A stretch of DNA of 42,189 nucleotides from the NCBI GenBank assembly GCA_963520375.1, contig CAUQQF010000016.1:1-42189 (forward strand). Reading direction: 5' to 3'. The position numbers and the translations under genes are program-made. Below are positions 8,809 through 16,808 of this stretch, in pieces. The stretch is from JABCPE02 sp963520375 (GTDB lineage: Bacteria; Bacteroidota; Bacteroidia; Flavobacteriales; Weeksellaceae). The notes under the pieces were generated by a model. The model saw only the letters and a list, made by a program, of their open reading frames with translations. It made no database searches and was not told where the DNA came from. Position 1 is the stretch's first letter, and every line of letters begins with the position of its first letter.

Positions 8809-8816
8809 CAAAGGTA
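8809..8816 (-). promoter_or_regulatory. Possible -7 element for the repeat-protein leader
   Basis: On the minus strand TACCTTTG, preceded by T, matches TAnnTTTG exactly as at recF, pyrB and the M16 gene. The -33 region is only T-rich. If used, the leader would start near 8804, about 214 nt before the ATG at 8590, and would contain the 8644-8681 hairpin. The 303-nt gap 8591-8893 holds otherwise only the ffh promoter and a 33-codon minus-strand ORF (8655-8756). Confidence 0.4.
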
Positions 8817-8862
8817 AGAATTTTTTGGAATAGAAAAAACACTTTTAGTTTATTTATTTTAT

Positions 8863-8870
8863 TATTTTTG
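8863..8870 (+). promoter_or_regulatory. -7 promoter element of ffh
   Basis: TATTTTTG matches TAnnTTTG. The expected start near 8875 leaves a leader of about 19 nt before the ffh ATG. The -33 region is weak (TTTTAG around 8843-8848). Confidence 0.55.
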
Positions 8871-8893
8871 CAGTTCATTATTAAAGAAATACT

Positions 8894-10264
8894 ATGTTTC
8901 AGAGTTTACAAGACAAATTAGATAAAGCACTGCACAACCTCTCTGGAAGAGGGAAAATCACAGAAATCAATGTAGCAGAAACGGTTAAAGAAATCCGCCG
9001 TGCCTTGGTGGATGCCGATGTAAACTACAAAGTAGCCAAAGACCTCACCAAAAGAGTGCAGGACAAAGCCATCGGGCAGAATGTCCTCACCTCGCTCACT
9101 CCTGGGCAGCTGATGACCAAAATCGTCCATGATGAGCTGGTGGAGCTCATGGGCGGCACGCAGGAAGGTATCAATCTGGCGGACAAACCGAGCATCATCC
9201 TCATCGCTGGGCTTCAGGGTTCAGGGAAAACCACTTTCTCTGGAAAACTAGCCAACTTCCTCAAAAAGAAAAAGAACAAAAACCCTCTACTAGTAGCCTG
9301 TGATGTCTACAGACCTGCGGCTATCGACCAGCTGGGCGTTCTCGGAGAGCAGATAGGCGTGCCTGTTTATAAAGAACTAGAAAACAAAAATCCTGTTCAG
9401 ATTTCACAAAACGCCATCGATTTTGCTAAACAAAACAAACACGATGTAGTGATCATAGACACCGCTGGGCGTTTGGCTATCGATGAAGAAATGATGAACG
9501 AAATCCGCAGTGTGCATCAGACCATCAAACCTTCTGAAACGCTCTTCGTAGTGGATTCCATGACAGGGCAGGATGCTGTAAATACAGCCAACGCGTTCAA
9601 CGAGGTGCTAAACTACAACGGAGTAGTTCTTACCAAATTAGATGGTGATACCCGAGGCGGAGCGGCGCTTACGATTCGTTCCGTGGTTAATAAACCAATA
9701 AAATTCATCTCCACAGGAGAAAAAATGGATGCCTTGGATATTTTCTATCCAGACAGAATGGCGGACAGAATCCTCGGAATGGGAGATGTGGTTTCCTTGG
9801 TAGAAAGAGCCCAAGAGCAGTTCGATGAAGAAGAAGCAAAGAAACTCAACAAAAAAATTCAGAAAAACGAACTTGGTTTTGATGACTTCCTAAAACAGCT
9901 TCAGATGATGAAGAAAATGGGAGGAATGAAAGACCTCATGGGTATGATACCAGGAATGGGAAAAGTAGCCCAAAATGTGGATATCAATGACGATACTTTC
10001 AAACATATAGAGGCGATGATACAGTCCATGACGCCAGAAGAAAGAAGAAGACCGAGCATCATCACCATGCCGAGAAGACAAAGAATAGCCAAAGGAAGCG
10101 GAAGAAAAGTAGAAGAAGTAACCGCTCTGATGAAGCAGTTCGAGCAGCTTGGCAAGACTATGAAACTCCTACAAAGCCCACAAGGCAAACAGCTGATGTC
10201 TATGATGAGCAAAGGCGGCGGACTCCCAGGAATGGGCGGAGGAATGCCTTTCGGAGGAAAATAA
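8894..10264 (+). CDS. ffh: Signal recognition particle protein Ffh (SRP54)
   Basis: The 456-residue SRP GTPase binds signal sequences of nascent membrane proteins and docks ribosomes at FtsY. Domain order: N-domain helices (1-90), G-domain with P-loop GLQGSGKTT (106-114), DTAGR (189-193) and TKLDGDTRGG, then a methionine-rich M-domain (about 330-456) with the RNA-binding RIAKGSGRK segment and repeated Met pairs. Length is normal for the family. The C-terminus is Gly/Met-rich (GGGLPGMGGGM), as usual. It is a single gene with its own promoter and terminator. Its RNA partner, the 4.5S RNA, is encoded at 16635-16733. Confidence 0.97.
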   Translation: MFQSLQDKLDKALHNLSGRGKITEINVAETVKEIRRALVDADVNYKVAKDLTKRVQDKAIGQNVLTSLTPGQLMTKIVHDELVELMGGTQEGINLADKPSIILIAGLQGSGKTTFSGKLANFLKKKKNKNPLLVACDVYRPAAIDQLGVLGEQIGVPVYKELENKNPVQISQNAIDFAKQNKHDVVIIDTAGRLAIDEEMMNEIRSVHQTIKPSETLFVVDSMTGQDAVNTANAFNEVLNYNGVVLTKLDGDTRGGAALTIRSVVNKPIKFISTGEKMDALDIFYPDRMADRILGMGDVVSLVERAQEQFDEEEAKKLNKKIQKNELGFDDFLKQLQMMKKMGGMKDLMGMIPGMGKVAQNVDINDDTFKHIEAMIQSMTPEERRRPSIITMPRRQRIAKGSGRKVEEVTALMKQFEQLGKTMKLLQSPQGKQLMSMMSKGGGLPGMGGGMPFGGK

Positions 10265-10275
10265 ACGAATAAAAG

Positions 10276-10306
10276 AAAATCCCTTCTGTGAGAGAAGGGA
10301 TTTTTA
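10276..10306 (+). terminator. Intrinsic terminator of ffh
   Basis: The stem AAAATCCCTTCT/AGAAGGGATTTT (10276-10287 with 10293-10304) has a 5-nt loop and runs into TTTTTATTTTT. It sits 11 nt after the ffh stop codon. The A/T flanks could also serve the converging gene at 10329. Confidence 0.9.
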
Positions 10307-10328
10307 TTTTTCGAGATTTTGATTTTAT

Positions 10329-10991
10329 TTAGAATTTAAAAGTATCGTCTTTAAAGGCTTTGTTTAGTTCTATTTTACTAAAAATCATCACATAGTCTGA
10401 ATCCTTTTTCGGCGAGGAAGCCTCTATTCTAAATGGCATCAGCAGATTTCCAACTTTTTTGTAATCAGAATAAGTGATGGTCTCTCCCCTTTTTTCCTCT
10501 TTTAAAAGTAGATAAGACAGCTTGTCAAAATAATAAATGGTTTTATTCACATTCTTGGTAAGTTCTACTTTGAAAACTTCCTTGTCTCCGAGTTTCTCCA
10601 CCCCCAAAAGCTCCGCTGTGAAGCCCTTTTGTTCATAATTGATAAAATCCGTATCGAAGCTCTCTGGCTTATAATTTGGGTATTCTTGGAGTTTATTTAC
10701 AGCGTAGTTCATAGCGTAGCCCTTTTTCCCGTCATAGCCCTCTATCACCTGCTCTTTTTTCCCATTTACTACGATGGTTTTGGTCAGATTCGGTCTGGCT
10801 TGGTAGATTTTCACAGGATATTCCTCATTCACTCCCAAAACCACTTTTCCCTGAAGCAGAATGGTATTCAGCAGTTTCCACTGGACTAAACCTCCTGTAT
10901 TTTGGATATTTTTATCAATAATCTGAGCCGCAGTCTGGGCAGAAAATATTTTCGCTAAAAACACCAAAGATATCAGAAATATTTTTCTCAT
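10329..10991 (-). CDS. Secreted LolA-like outer-membrane-lipoprotein-sorting family protein
   Basis: The 220-residue protein has a signal peptide (MRKIFLISLVFLAKIFSAQ), so it is exported. The mature part is beta-rich and resembles the LolA-like fold found in many Bacteroidetes secreted proteins: AAQIIDKNIQNTGG at the start, VIEGYDGKKGY, VFKVEL, TIYYFDKLSYLLLKEE and MPFRIE. No catalytic motif is seen and the cargo is unknown; it may not act in lipoprotein transport. The start at 10991 is chosen because the longer frame adds 47 residues that overlap kdsB and hide the signal peptide. It follows kdsB by 17 nt in the same operon. Confidence 0.65.
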   Translation of the reverse strand: MRKIFLISLVFLAKIFSAQTAAQIIDKNIQNTGGLVQWKLLNTILLQGKVVLGVNEEYPVKIYQARPNLTKTIVVNGKKEQVIEGYDGKKGYAMNYAVNKLQEYPNYKPESFDTDFINYEQKGFTAELLGVEKLGDKEVFKVELTKNVNKTIYYFDKLSYLLLKEEKRGETITYSDYKKVGNLLMPFRIEASSPKKDSDYVMIFSKIELNKAFKDDTFKF

Positions 10992-11008
10992 GTTATTCTT
11001 TTTATGGA

Positions 11009-11749
11009 TTATTGATTTTTTCTTAAAATTTCTCTTGCCTTTTCCAAATCCTCTGGAACATCTATCCCCACGCCCACGAAGTTGGTCTCTATCATCTTGA
11101 TTTTCATGCCGTATTCCAGATAGCGGAGACATTCTATTTTTTCTGCGATTTCCAAAGGTTTCATCGGTAGTTTTGCAAAGTTAAGCAAAGCCTCTCGTCT
11201 AAAAGCATAAACGCCGATATGTTTAAAATATTTTACGCCCTTCTCTTCTCTCGGATAAGGAATCACAGAACGGCTGAAATACAGCGCAAAACCATCTTTA
11301 TCCGTAATTACTTTTACATTATTCGGGCTTTCTATTTCTTGTTTTTCTGTCAAATGAATTTTGAGCGAAGCCAGAGAAATTTCCTTCTTGTCATCAGCTT
11401 CAAAAACCGAAATCAGCTGTTTTAGTGGTTCTGTTTTTAGGAAAGGTTCATCGCCTTGGACATTCACCACTATATCACAGTCGATATTCTGTACAGCCTC
11501 TGCGATACGGTCACTGCCTGTCTCGTGCTGACCTGTCATCAGGGCTTTTCCCCCTGCGTTTTTTATTTCATTAAAAATAATTTCTGAATCCGTAGCCACG
11601 AAAACCTCATCAAACAAGCCTGTTTCCACCACATTTTGGTAAGTAGTAGTAATGACGGTTTTCTCGCCCAAAAGCTGCATAAGCTTCCCTGGGAAACGGC
11701 TCGCCTCATACCGAGCAGGGATAACGGCTATTATTTTATTTTTTTTCAT
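11009..11749 (-). CDS. kdsB: 3-deoxy-manno-octulosonate cytidylyltransferase
   Basis: The 246-residue cytosolic enzyme activates KDO with CTP to CMP-KDO for lipopolysaccharide inner-core synthesis. The nucleotide-binding signature IPARYEASRFPGKL is at residues 10-23; VNVQGDEPF (about 95-103) and the C-terminal GIDVPEDLEKA are typical. Length matches the family. It begins 3 nt after the stop of the SH3 gene, which points to translational coupling. The presence of KDO activation supports a Gram-negative envelope. Confidence 0.95.
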   Translation of the reverse strand: MKKNKIIAVIPARYEASRFPGKLMQLLGEKTVITTTYQNVVETGLFDEVFVATDSEIIFNEIKNAGGKALMTGQHETGSDRIAEAVQNIDCDIVVNVQGDEPFLKTEPLKQLISVFEADDKKEISLASLKIHLTEKQEIESPNNVKVITDKDGFALYFSRSVIPYPREEKGVKYFKHIGVYAFRREALLNFAKLPMKPLEIAEKIECLRYLEYGMKIKMIETNFVGVGIDVPEDLEKAREILRKNQ

Positions 11750-11752
11750 TTT

Positions 11753-12598
11753 TTACTTTAATTTCAATATTTGAGATAAAGTTTTTCCATCCCAAATAAA
11801 TGTTTTTTCGTCTGTTTTTTGGTTTATCGGAGTTTCTTTTTCATTGTCATCTTCATCGAATTCTGCCTCTTCCATTTTCATGATGATTTTAGATTTCACA
11901 CCTCCTTTATCACTCGGGAAAATATATTCTTCACTATGATAAAAAACACCTGCGTCCCCCACATTCATCAACAAATCCAGCGGAAAAAACTTCTTCCCAT
12001 TCCACAGCAGATACTGCGTACTGGTAGGGATTCCACACGCCTCGCCTGAGTTTTCTACCCTTATCACGGATTTTATTCCTGATAATCCCTTGTTGTTTAG
12101 TATCTCCATACTTGTAAAATGCAGATTATCAACAAGGAAATTGTGTTTGTCTATCACTTTATTGTTTTCAAGCGCCAGAACCTCCATTTTCACCTGTTTA
12201 TAAGCGCCTCCATCTCTACTGACCGTTCCCACAGCCCCAAAGAGAAACTCTACGCCATTCTTTTTCTGATGCCCCAAAGCAAGATTTCCTCCCCAGATAT
12301 AGCCTTTTTTCAGCTGGTTATTTTTCTTATAGCTGATTTCGTACCAAGGCGCTTCACGAAGCCCCGCAGAATGCATATGAGTAGTAATGTTAGTAATATT
12401 AACAGCATCGCCTATCTGCAGACTGTCTATTTTATTAGATTTATAGTTAGGCTGTTCCCTTACTTTTGCATCTGATACCATTACTTTTTGGGCTACTTTT
12501 TTATCAAAAGTATAACTTCCAAAATAGACTTCATCATTGTTCTGAGCTGATACCCAGATACAAAGAATAAAAAAACATAAAATTCCCAGCTTCTTCAT
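11753..12598 (-). CDS. Secreted SH3b-domain protein of unknown function
   Basis: The 281-residue protein has a signal peptide (MKKLGILCFFILCIWVSAQ) and then a bacterial SH3-like domain (about residues 35-105: VSDAKVREQPNYKS, IGDAVNI, WYEISYKK, GYIWGGNL). The rest has no recognisable domain; it is beta-rich and ends with an acidic stretch (EEAEFDEDDNEKE). SH3b domains often bind peptidoglycan, but the ligand here is unknown. First gene of the SH3-kdsB-LolA-like operon. A TACTTTTA box about 26 nt upstream, with TTTG 20 nt further, may be its promoter. Confidence 0.7.
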   Translation of the reverse strand: MKKLGILCFFILCIWVSAQNNDEVYFGSYTFDKKVAQKVMVSDAKVREQPNYKSNKIDSLQIGDAVNITNITTHMHSAGLREAPWYEISYKKNNQLKKGYIWGGNLALGHQKKNGVEFLFGAVGTVSRDGGAYKQVKMEVLALENNKVIDKHNFLVDNLHFTSMEILNNKGLSGIKSVIRVENSGEACGIPTSTQYLLWNGKKFFPLDLLMNVGDAGVFYHSEEYIFPSDKGGVKSKIIMKMEEAEFDEDDNEKETPINQKTDEKTFIWDGKTLSQILKLK

Positions 12599-12670
12599 TG
12601 TAAAAATTTAAGCGGTTAAAAGTAAAAAAACTTTACAAACTGACCAAAAACAATACCTTATTCAAAAATT

Positions 12671-12700
12671 TTACTCCCCATCATACACGACAGGGAGTAA
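12671..12700 (-). terminator. Terminator downstream of the phosphohexomutase gene
   Basis: TTACTCCC (12671-12678) pairs with GGGAGTAA (12693-12700). On the minus strand the hairpin is followed by AAATTTTTG. It lies 3 nt after the stop codon of the gene at 12704. Confidence 0.65.
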
Positions 12701-12703
12701 TAA

Positions 12704-14416
12704 TTATAAACTCAAATCTTTCTTGATTTGCTCTATTTTATGATTTAATTTATCAACTTGACCAGCATATTCGCTCTCAGATGAAATGTTACTTTTCACA
12801 GAGAAATAGAACTTAATTTTCGGTTCCGTTCCTGATGGGCGAATAGCTACTTTCGTGCCGTCTTCCGTGTAGTATATCAGCACATTAGACTTAGGAATAT
12901 CGGTCATTTCTGCTTTTTCATCCTTCACTAAATCCCATGCAGTCTGCTCCTGAAAATCTTTCACAAGAACCACTTTGGAACCAGCTAGTTCTTTCACTGG
13001 ATTATTACGGAAGTCTGACATCATTTTTTTGATTTCCTCTGCTCCTTCTCTTCCTTTTCTCACCACATTGACCAGCGCCTCTTGATAAAGCCCTAAATCC
13101 TTATAAATCTCTATCATATACTGGAAAACACTACTGCCCTGAGCCTTACACCATGCTGCTATTTCGCAGGCAAGAAGGATAGATCCGCACGAGTCCTTAT
13201 CTCTCACGAAATCTCCTGTCATAAAGCCAAAACTCTCCTCTCCTCCACAGACGAATTTTTGTTTTCCTTCGGCTTCGCGAATCATTTTACCAATCCATTT
13301 GAAGCCTGTAAGTCCCGCCTTGCACTCTATTCCGTATTTTTTAGCAATATCAAAGAAAATATCCGAAGTCACGATAGTAGAACCTATGAACTCACTTCCT
13401 GTGATTTTTCCTGCTTTTTTCCATTGGTAAAGGATGTAATAAGTCAAAATCGTATTGGTCTGATTTCCGTTAAGCAGCTGGATTTTCCCTTCAAGGTTTC
13501 TCACTGCGATACCAAGTCTGTCTCCATCTGGATCACAGCCGATGACAATATCTGCATTGGTAATTTCTGCCAAGTCCGTAGCCATCGTAAGAGCCGCTGG
13601 TTCTTCTGGATTAGGGCTTTCCACTGTTGGGAAATTTCCACTTGGAATCATCTGCTCTCTCACCAAATCCACCTTTGCAAATCCAGCCTTTTTAAGGGCT
13701 TTAGGGATTGTAGTGTAAGTTGTCCCATGGATAGAAGTGAAAACAATATTCAGATTATCCCTCCCAACATTCTGATAAAGAGAATTTTGCATACAAGCAT
13801 CTATATAAACATCATCCTGCTCCTCACCTATCCATTCTATCAAACCATCATTTCCATTAAACTTAATATCCTCAAATCTAACGGAATACACCTCTTTGAT
13901 AATCGCCTCATCATTCGGCGGAACGATCTGCGCTCCATCATTCCAATAAACCTTGTAGCCATTGTATTCAGGCGGATTGTGTGATGCTGTAAGTACTATT
14001 CCTGCATTACATTTTTTATTTCTCACCGTGAAAGAAAGCTCTGGCGTAGGGCGGTGCTCCTTGAAAAGCAAAACATGGATTCCATTAGCCGTAAGCACAT
14101 CTGCTACTATTTTCCCAAATTCTTTGGAATTATTTCTCACATCGTAGGCGATAGCTACTTTGATAGTTTCGCCTTTAAACTGCTGGTGGAGGTAGTTTGC
14201 CAGACCCTGAGTAGCCTGCCCAAGCGTATATTTATTGAGCCTGTTGGTTCCCACACCCATCACTCCGCGCATTCCTCCTGTCCCAAATTCTAACTCTTTA
14301 TAAAAAGAATCTTCCAGTTCTGCTCCATTTTCATCTATCAACTGCTGAACTTTAGTTCTTGTTTCTTCGTCAAAAGACTCTGATAGCCAAAGCCCTGCTT
14401 TTTCTATTGTTGTCAT
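12704..14416 (-). CDS. Phosphoglucomutase/phosphomannomutase
   Basis: The 570-residue protein belongs to the alpha-D-phosphohexomutase family, which interconverts hexose 1- and 6-phosphates. All four signatures are present: catalytic serine in TASHNPP (Ser145), metal loop DPDGDR (Asp295, 297, 299), sugar loop GGEESFGF, and phosphate loop RPSGTEPK near the C-terminus. The length and the early GTGGMRG segment fit the PGM2-like subgroup of about 570 residues. Whether glucose, mannose or ribose phosphate is preferred cannot be read from the sequence. Last gene of the glycosyltransferase operon, 17 nt after the GIN-domain gene. Confidence 0.93.
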   Translation of the reverse strand: MTTIEKAGLWLSESFDEETRTKVQQLIDENGAELEDSFYKELEFGTGGMRGVMGVGTNRLNKYTLGQATQGLANYLHQQFKGETIKVAIAYDVRNNSKEFGKIVADVLTANGIHVLLFKEHRPTPELSFTVRNKKCNAGIVLTASHNPPEYNGYKVYWNDGAQIVPPNDEAIIKEVYSVRFEDIKFNGNDGLIEWIGEEQDDVYIDACMQNSLYQNVGRDNLNIVFTSIHGTTYTTIPKALKKAGFAKVDLVREQMIPSGNFPTVESPNPEEPAALTMATDLAEITNADIVIGCDPDGDRLGIAVRNLEGKIQLLNGNQTNTILTYYILYQWKKAGKITGSEFIGSTIVTSDIFFDIAKKYGIECKAGLTGFKWIGKMIREAEGKQKFVCGGEESFGFMTGDFVRDKDSCGSILLACEIAAWCKAQGSSVFQYMIEIYKDLGLYQEALVNVVRKGREGAEEIKKMMSDFRNNPVKELAGSKVVLVKDFQEQTAWDLVKDEKAEMTDIPKSNVLIYYTEDGTKVAIRPSGTEPKIKFYFSVKSNISSESEYAGQVDKLNHKIEQIKKDLSL

Positions 14417-14433
14417 ACTTTTAATTTTATAGT

Positions 14434-15129
14434 TTATTTTTTTATTATTAATGCCTTATCCTCCTCCAAAACTTTCTTTACAGGATTACCCTTATAGTTT
14501 AGTTTTGCATTGTTTTTTAGTTTTCCTTCTAATTTTTCCTCCACCGAAATTTCCGCCGAAACATCATCTTCAGCCTTGATTTTCAAGTTATTTACAAACC
14601 AATACGGCGACATCATCACAGCAGAATCCCTCATCACCACCTCTGCTTCCAGCGTTTTCCCAAACAACTCTAGCCGAGCATTATCATAGAGATTTATCTC
14701 GGCTTTATTAGATAAAATCGCTCCTGCTAATTTTGTATTATCTTCCATTTTCAGGCTAAAATCATCCATCATCATTTGGCTGGAAATATTAAATTCTGCC
14801 GAATTCTGCATTTTCATTTTAGAAATTTTCCCAGAAGAATACAAAATGATGTTATACACTTCCACTCCTTCAGTTTTTCTCTTTTCGCTGATAGTCAATT
14901 CTTTATCCTTAACTTTGATTTTTAAATTTTCAAAAATATTAGGATAAGTCTCCACTGTCAGTTTATTTTCCGTGCTTTGTATATAGGACACTTTGAAATT
15001 CCCATCCAAATACAAAGCGTTAAATTCCTCTATCTTAACTTCTTGCGTTTTTATTTCATTGCCTTCGGGCTGAATTTTCCCACAAGAAATCAGCACCAAA
15101 ACAACTACTATGTAGAGGAGATTTTTCAT
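14434..15129 (-). CDS. GIN-domain (DUF2807) lipoprotein
   Basis: The 231-residue protein has a lipoprotein signal (LVLISC, lipid-modified Cys about residue 16). The mature part has the alternating beta pattern of the 'putative auto-transporter adhesin, head GIN domain' family: FNALYLDGNFKVSYIQ, LTVETYPNI, then short repeated strands such as AEINLYDNARLELFG. Function is not established. Its ATG overlaps the stop of the upstream gene (ATGA, 15126-15129), so translation is probably coupled. Confidence 0.75.
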   Translation of the reverse strand: MKNLLYIVVVLVLISCGKIQPEGNEIKTQEVKIEEFNALYLDGNFKVSYIQSTENKLTVETYPNIFENLKIKVKDKELTISEKRKTEGVEVYNIILYSSGKISKMKMQNSAEFNISSQMMMDDFSLKMEDNTKLAGAILSNKAEINLYDNARLELFGKTLEAEVVMRDSAVMMSPYWFVNNLKIKAEDDVSAEISVEEKLEGKLKNNAKLNYKGNPVKKVLEEDKALIIKK

Positions 15130-15524
15130 CTATTATTCATCAAAAATTTTATAATCTGCTCTGCTTCATCTTGGCTAAAACCATCTATTTTACGCTTTTT
15201 GTCTCCGTAATGAATCACTATGGAAGCCCATCGGTTTTTTCTCACCACTACTTCCTTGATTTTAGATTTTTCAATCTTGTTTTCGGTATTAATTAGCCAA
15301 AATTGAAGAGCGAAAATCACCAGCCAAAGCACCGCCGAAATGGTCTTAAAATAAGAAACCTTAGCAAAGTCAAAATCATTCTGATACAAGTCAAATAAAT
15401 AGATAGCAATGAACACGAAAGAAGCCGATAAATAAAGCAATTTATTCGTTTTCGTGTTATCTGCAATCTCGAAATATTCTGGATAACTCGTTATGGTGGT
15501 TTTCCCAAATGATATGCTGTTCAT
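15126..15524 (-). CDS. Small membrane protein with PH-like C-terminal domain
   Basis: The 132-residue protein has a short N-terminal segment, two predicted membrane helices (about residues 27-45 and 60-80), and a cytosolic C-terminal part with strands EVVVRKNRWASIVIHYGDKKRKIDGF and a final amphipathic helix (SQDEAEQIIKFLMNN). The arrangement resembles bacterial PH-like (YdbT/DUF304-type) membrane proteins, but the family is not certain. It is separated from the glycosyltransferase by 1 nt and overlaps the GIN-domain gene by 4 nt. Confidence 0.65.
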   Translation of the reverse strand: MNSISFGKTTITSYPEYFEIADNTKTNKLLYLSASFVFIAIYLFDLYQNDFDFAKVSYFKTISAVLWLVIFALQFWLINTENKIEKSKIKEVVVRKNRWASIVIHYGDKKRKIDGFSQDEAEQIIKFLMNNR

Positions 15525-15525
15525 C

Positions 15526-16479
15526 TTAAATTTGTTCTTCTATATTGTAATTTTTGTGTTCTCTATTGGTTCTGATAATCATCTCTCCGAGAAATCCTCC
15601 TATAAAAAGCAAAGTTCCCAAAATCATCATCGTCAGTGAGATGAAAAACCACGGATTATCAGCAATTAGGTGCCCATATTGTTTATGAACATAGACTGCT
15701 ATCAGTTTGGAAACTCCAAGCCAAAATGCTGAGAGGAAACCGATGATAAACATCAAAGTACCGACCGCTCCGAAAAAATGCATCGGACGCCCGCCAAAAC
15801 GGCTGATAAACCAAAGTGTAACCAAATCCAAAAAGCCACGGATAAAGCGTTCTGTCCCAAATTTAGAACTTCCGTAAGGTCTTGCCTGATGCTTCACTTC
15901 TTTCTCTGTAATGCGCTTAAAACCAGCATTCGCTGCCAAAACAGGAATATATCGGTGCATATCTCCATAGACATCTATGGATTTTACGACTTGTTTTTTG
16001 TAGGCTTTCAGACCGCAGTTGAAATCGTGCAGATACACTCCAGAAACCTTTCTCGCTGCTGCGTTGAAAAGCTTGGACGGCAGGTTTTTGGTCATCACAT
16101 TGTCAAATCTCTTCTTTTTCCAGCCAGACACGATGTCGTAGTTTCCATTGACTACCATATCGTACAGCTCTGGAATTTCCTCTGGAAAGTCCTGTAAATC
16201 AGCATCCATTGTAATCACCACATCTCCAGATACTTTCTCAAATGCCGCATGCAACGCCTGTGATTTTCCATAATTTCTAGAAAACTTTATTCCATGGATA
16301 TGGTCATTCTCCCTGCAAAATCCCTCTATAATTTCCCAAGATTTATCCGTACTACCATCATCTACAAACCAAATTTCATAAGAAAGCTGGTTCGCCACAC
16401 ACACCTTATCAATCCTAGAAAAAAGCTCTTTCAGGGATTCCTCCTCATTCAACAAAGGGATAACTATAGATAAATTCAT
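15526..16479 (-). CDS. Family 2 glycosyltransferase, membrane-anchored (DPM1/GtrB-like)
   Basis: The 317-residue protein has a GT-A domain (1-230) with IVIPLLNEEESL, VDDGSTD (39-45), the metal-binding DAD (92-94, MDADLQDFPEE), and two C-terminal membrane helices (about 235-258 and 272-296). This matches polyprenyl-phosphate glycosyltransferases that load a sugar from a nucleotide donor onto a lipid carrier. Donor sugar unknown. First gene of the four-gene operon ending in the phosphohexomutase, which could supply sugar 1-phosphates for its donor; that link is inference. Its promoter is at 16503-16532. Confidence 0.88.
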   Translation of the reverse strand: MNLSIVIPLLNEEESLKELFSRIDKVCVANQLSYEIWFVDDGSTDKSWEIIEGFCRENDHIHGIKFSRNYGKSQALHAAFEKVSGDVVITMDADLQDFPEEIPELYDMVVNGNYDIVSGWKKKRFDNVMTKNLPSKLFNAAARKVSGVYLHDFNCGLKAYKKQVVKSIDVYGDMHRYIPVLAANAGFKRITEKEVKHQARPYGSSKFGTERFIRGFLDLVTLWFISRFGGRPMHFFGAVGTLMFIIGFLSAFWLGVSKLIAVYVHKQYGHLIADNPWFFISLTMMILGTLLFIGGFLGEMIIRTNREHKNYNIEEQI

Positions 16480-16502
16480 TTCTAAAAATCAAATACAATC
16501 CA

Positions 16503-16532
16503 CAAATTTACGCAAAAAGAAAATAACTTCAA
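16503..16532 (-). promoter_or_regulatory. Promoter of the glycosyltransferase operon
   Basis: On the minus strand TTG (16530-16532), 19 nt spacer, TAAATTTG (16503-16510). Expected start near 16498, giving a leader of about 19 nt before ATG 16479. Confidence 0.75.
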
Positions 16533-16600
16533 GAGTAAATTATTTAATCACTAAAAATCAAACAGTTATATATTTTCTCCGATTTTTAAAATTTCCATTC

Positions 16601-16630
16601 TTGGAATTAATAAATAATTCACTATATTTG
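16601..16630 (+). promoter_or_regulatory. Promoter of the 4.5S RNA gene
   Basis: TTG (16601-16603), exactly 19 nt, then TATATTTG (16623-16630). The RNA 5' end at 16635 lies 5 nt after the box, which fixes the box-to-start distance used for the other promoters. Confidence 0.85.
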
Positions 16631-16634
16631 CCAC

Positions 16635-16733
16635 GGCAAGTCCTACACAACCAGCTCCTGAAAATCCTCCAGGGTGGGAACGCAGCAAAGGTAATCGGTT
16701 GTAGCGGTGTGATGTAGGTAGCTTGCCTTTTTT
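16635..16733 (+). ncRNA. ffs: Small signal recognition particle RNA (4.5S RNA)
   Basis: The central part carries the SRP domain IV pattern: CCAGGGTGGGAACGCAGCAA (16669-16688), with the apical tetraloop and the asymmetric AGCA loop bound by the Ffh M-domain. The 3' half GGTGTGATGTAGGTAGC matches bacterial 4.5S RNA. The ends pair as expected: GGCAAG (16635-16640) with CTTGCC (16722-16727), CCTACA with TGTAGG, CAACC with GGTTG. The last stem runs straight into TTTTTT (16728-16733), which ends transcription. A 62-codon frame on the opposite strand here is spurious. Confidence 0.93.
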
Positions 16734-16768
16734 ATTGGATAAATTTTGTTTCATATTTGTTAATTTTT

Positions 16769-16793
16769 AAGGCTTCCCAAAATGGGAAGCCTT
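16769..16793. terminator. Hairpin between ffs and the S46 peptidase gene
   Basis: AAGGCTTCCC (16769-16778) pairs with GGGAAGCCTT (16784-16793) across a short A-rich loop. The plus side continues TATTTATAT; the minus side is A-rich rather than U-rich. It may back up ffs termination or end the S46 transcript, whose stop codon lies 16 nt away at 16809. Confidence 0.6.
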
Positions 16794-16808
16794 ATTTATA
16801 TGATTAGA

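Noticed and set aside
10992..11132. 47-residue N-terminal extension of the LolA-like protein
   Set aside because: It overlaps the 3' end of kdsB and hides the signal peptide starting MRKIF.
13259..13984. Long plus-strand frame of 241 codons
   Set aside because: It lies opposite the phosphohexomutase, which has all family motifs; the opposite-strand protein is low-complexity and matches nothing.
16566..16754. 62-codon minus-strand frame with a Gly/Ala-rich hydrophobic part, at first sight like a small precursor peptide
   Set aside because: It is antisense to the 4.5S RNA gene, whose conserved sequence, pairing, promoter and U run explain the region.
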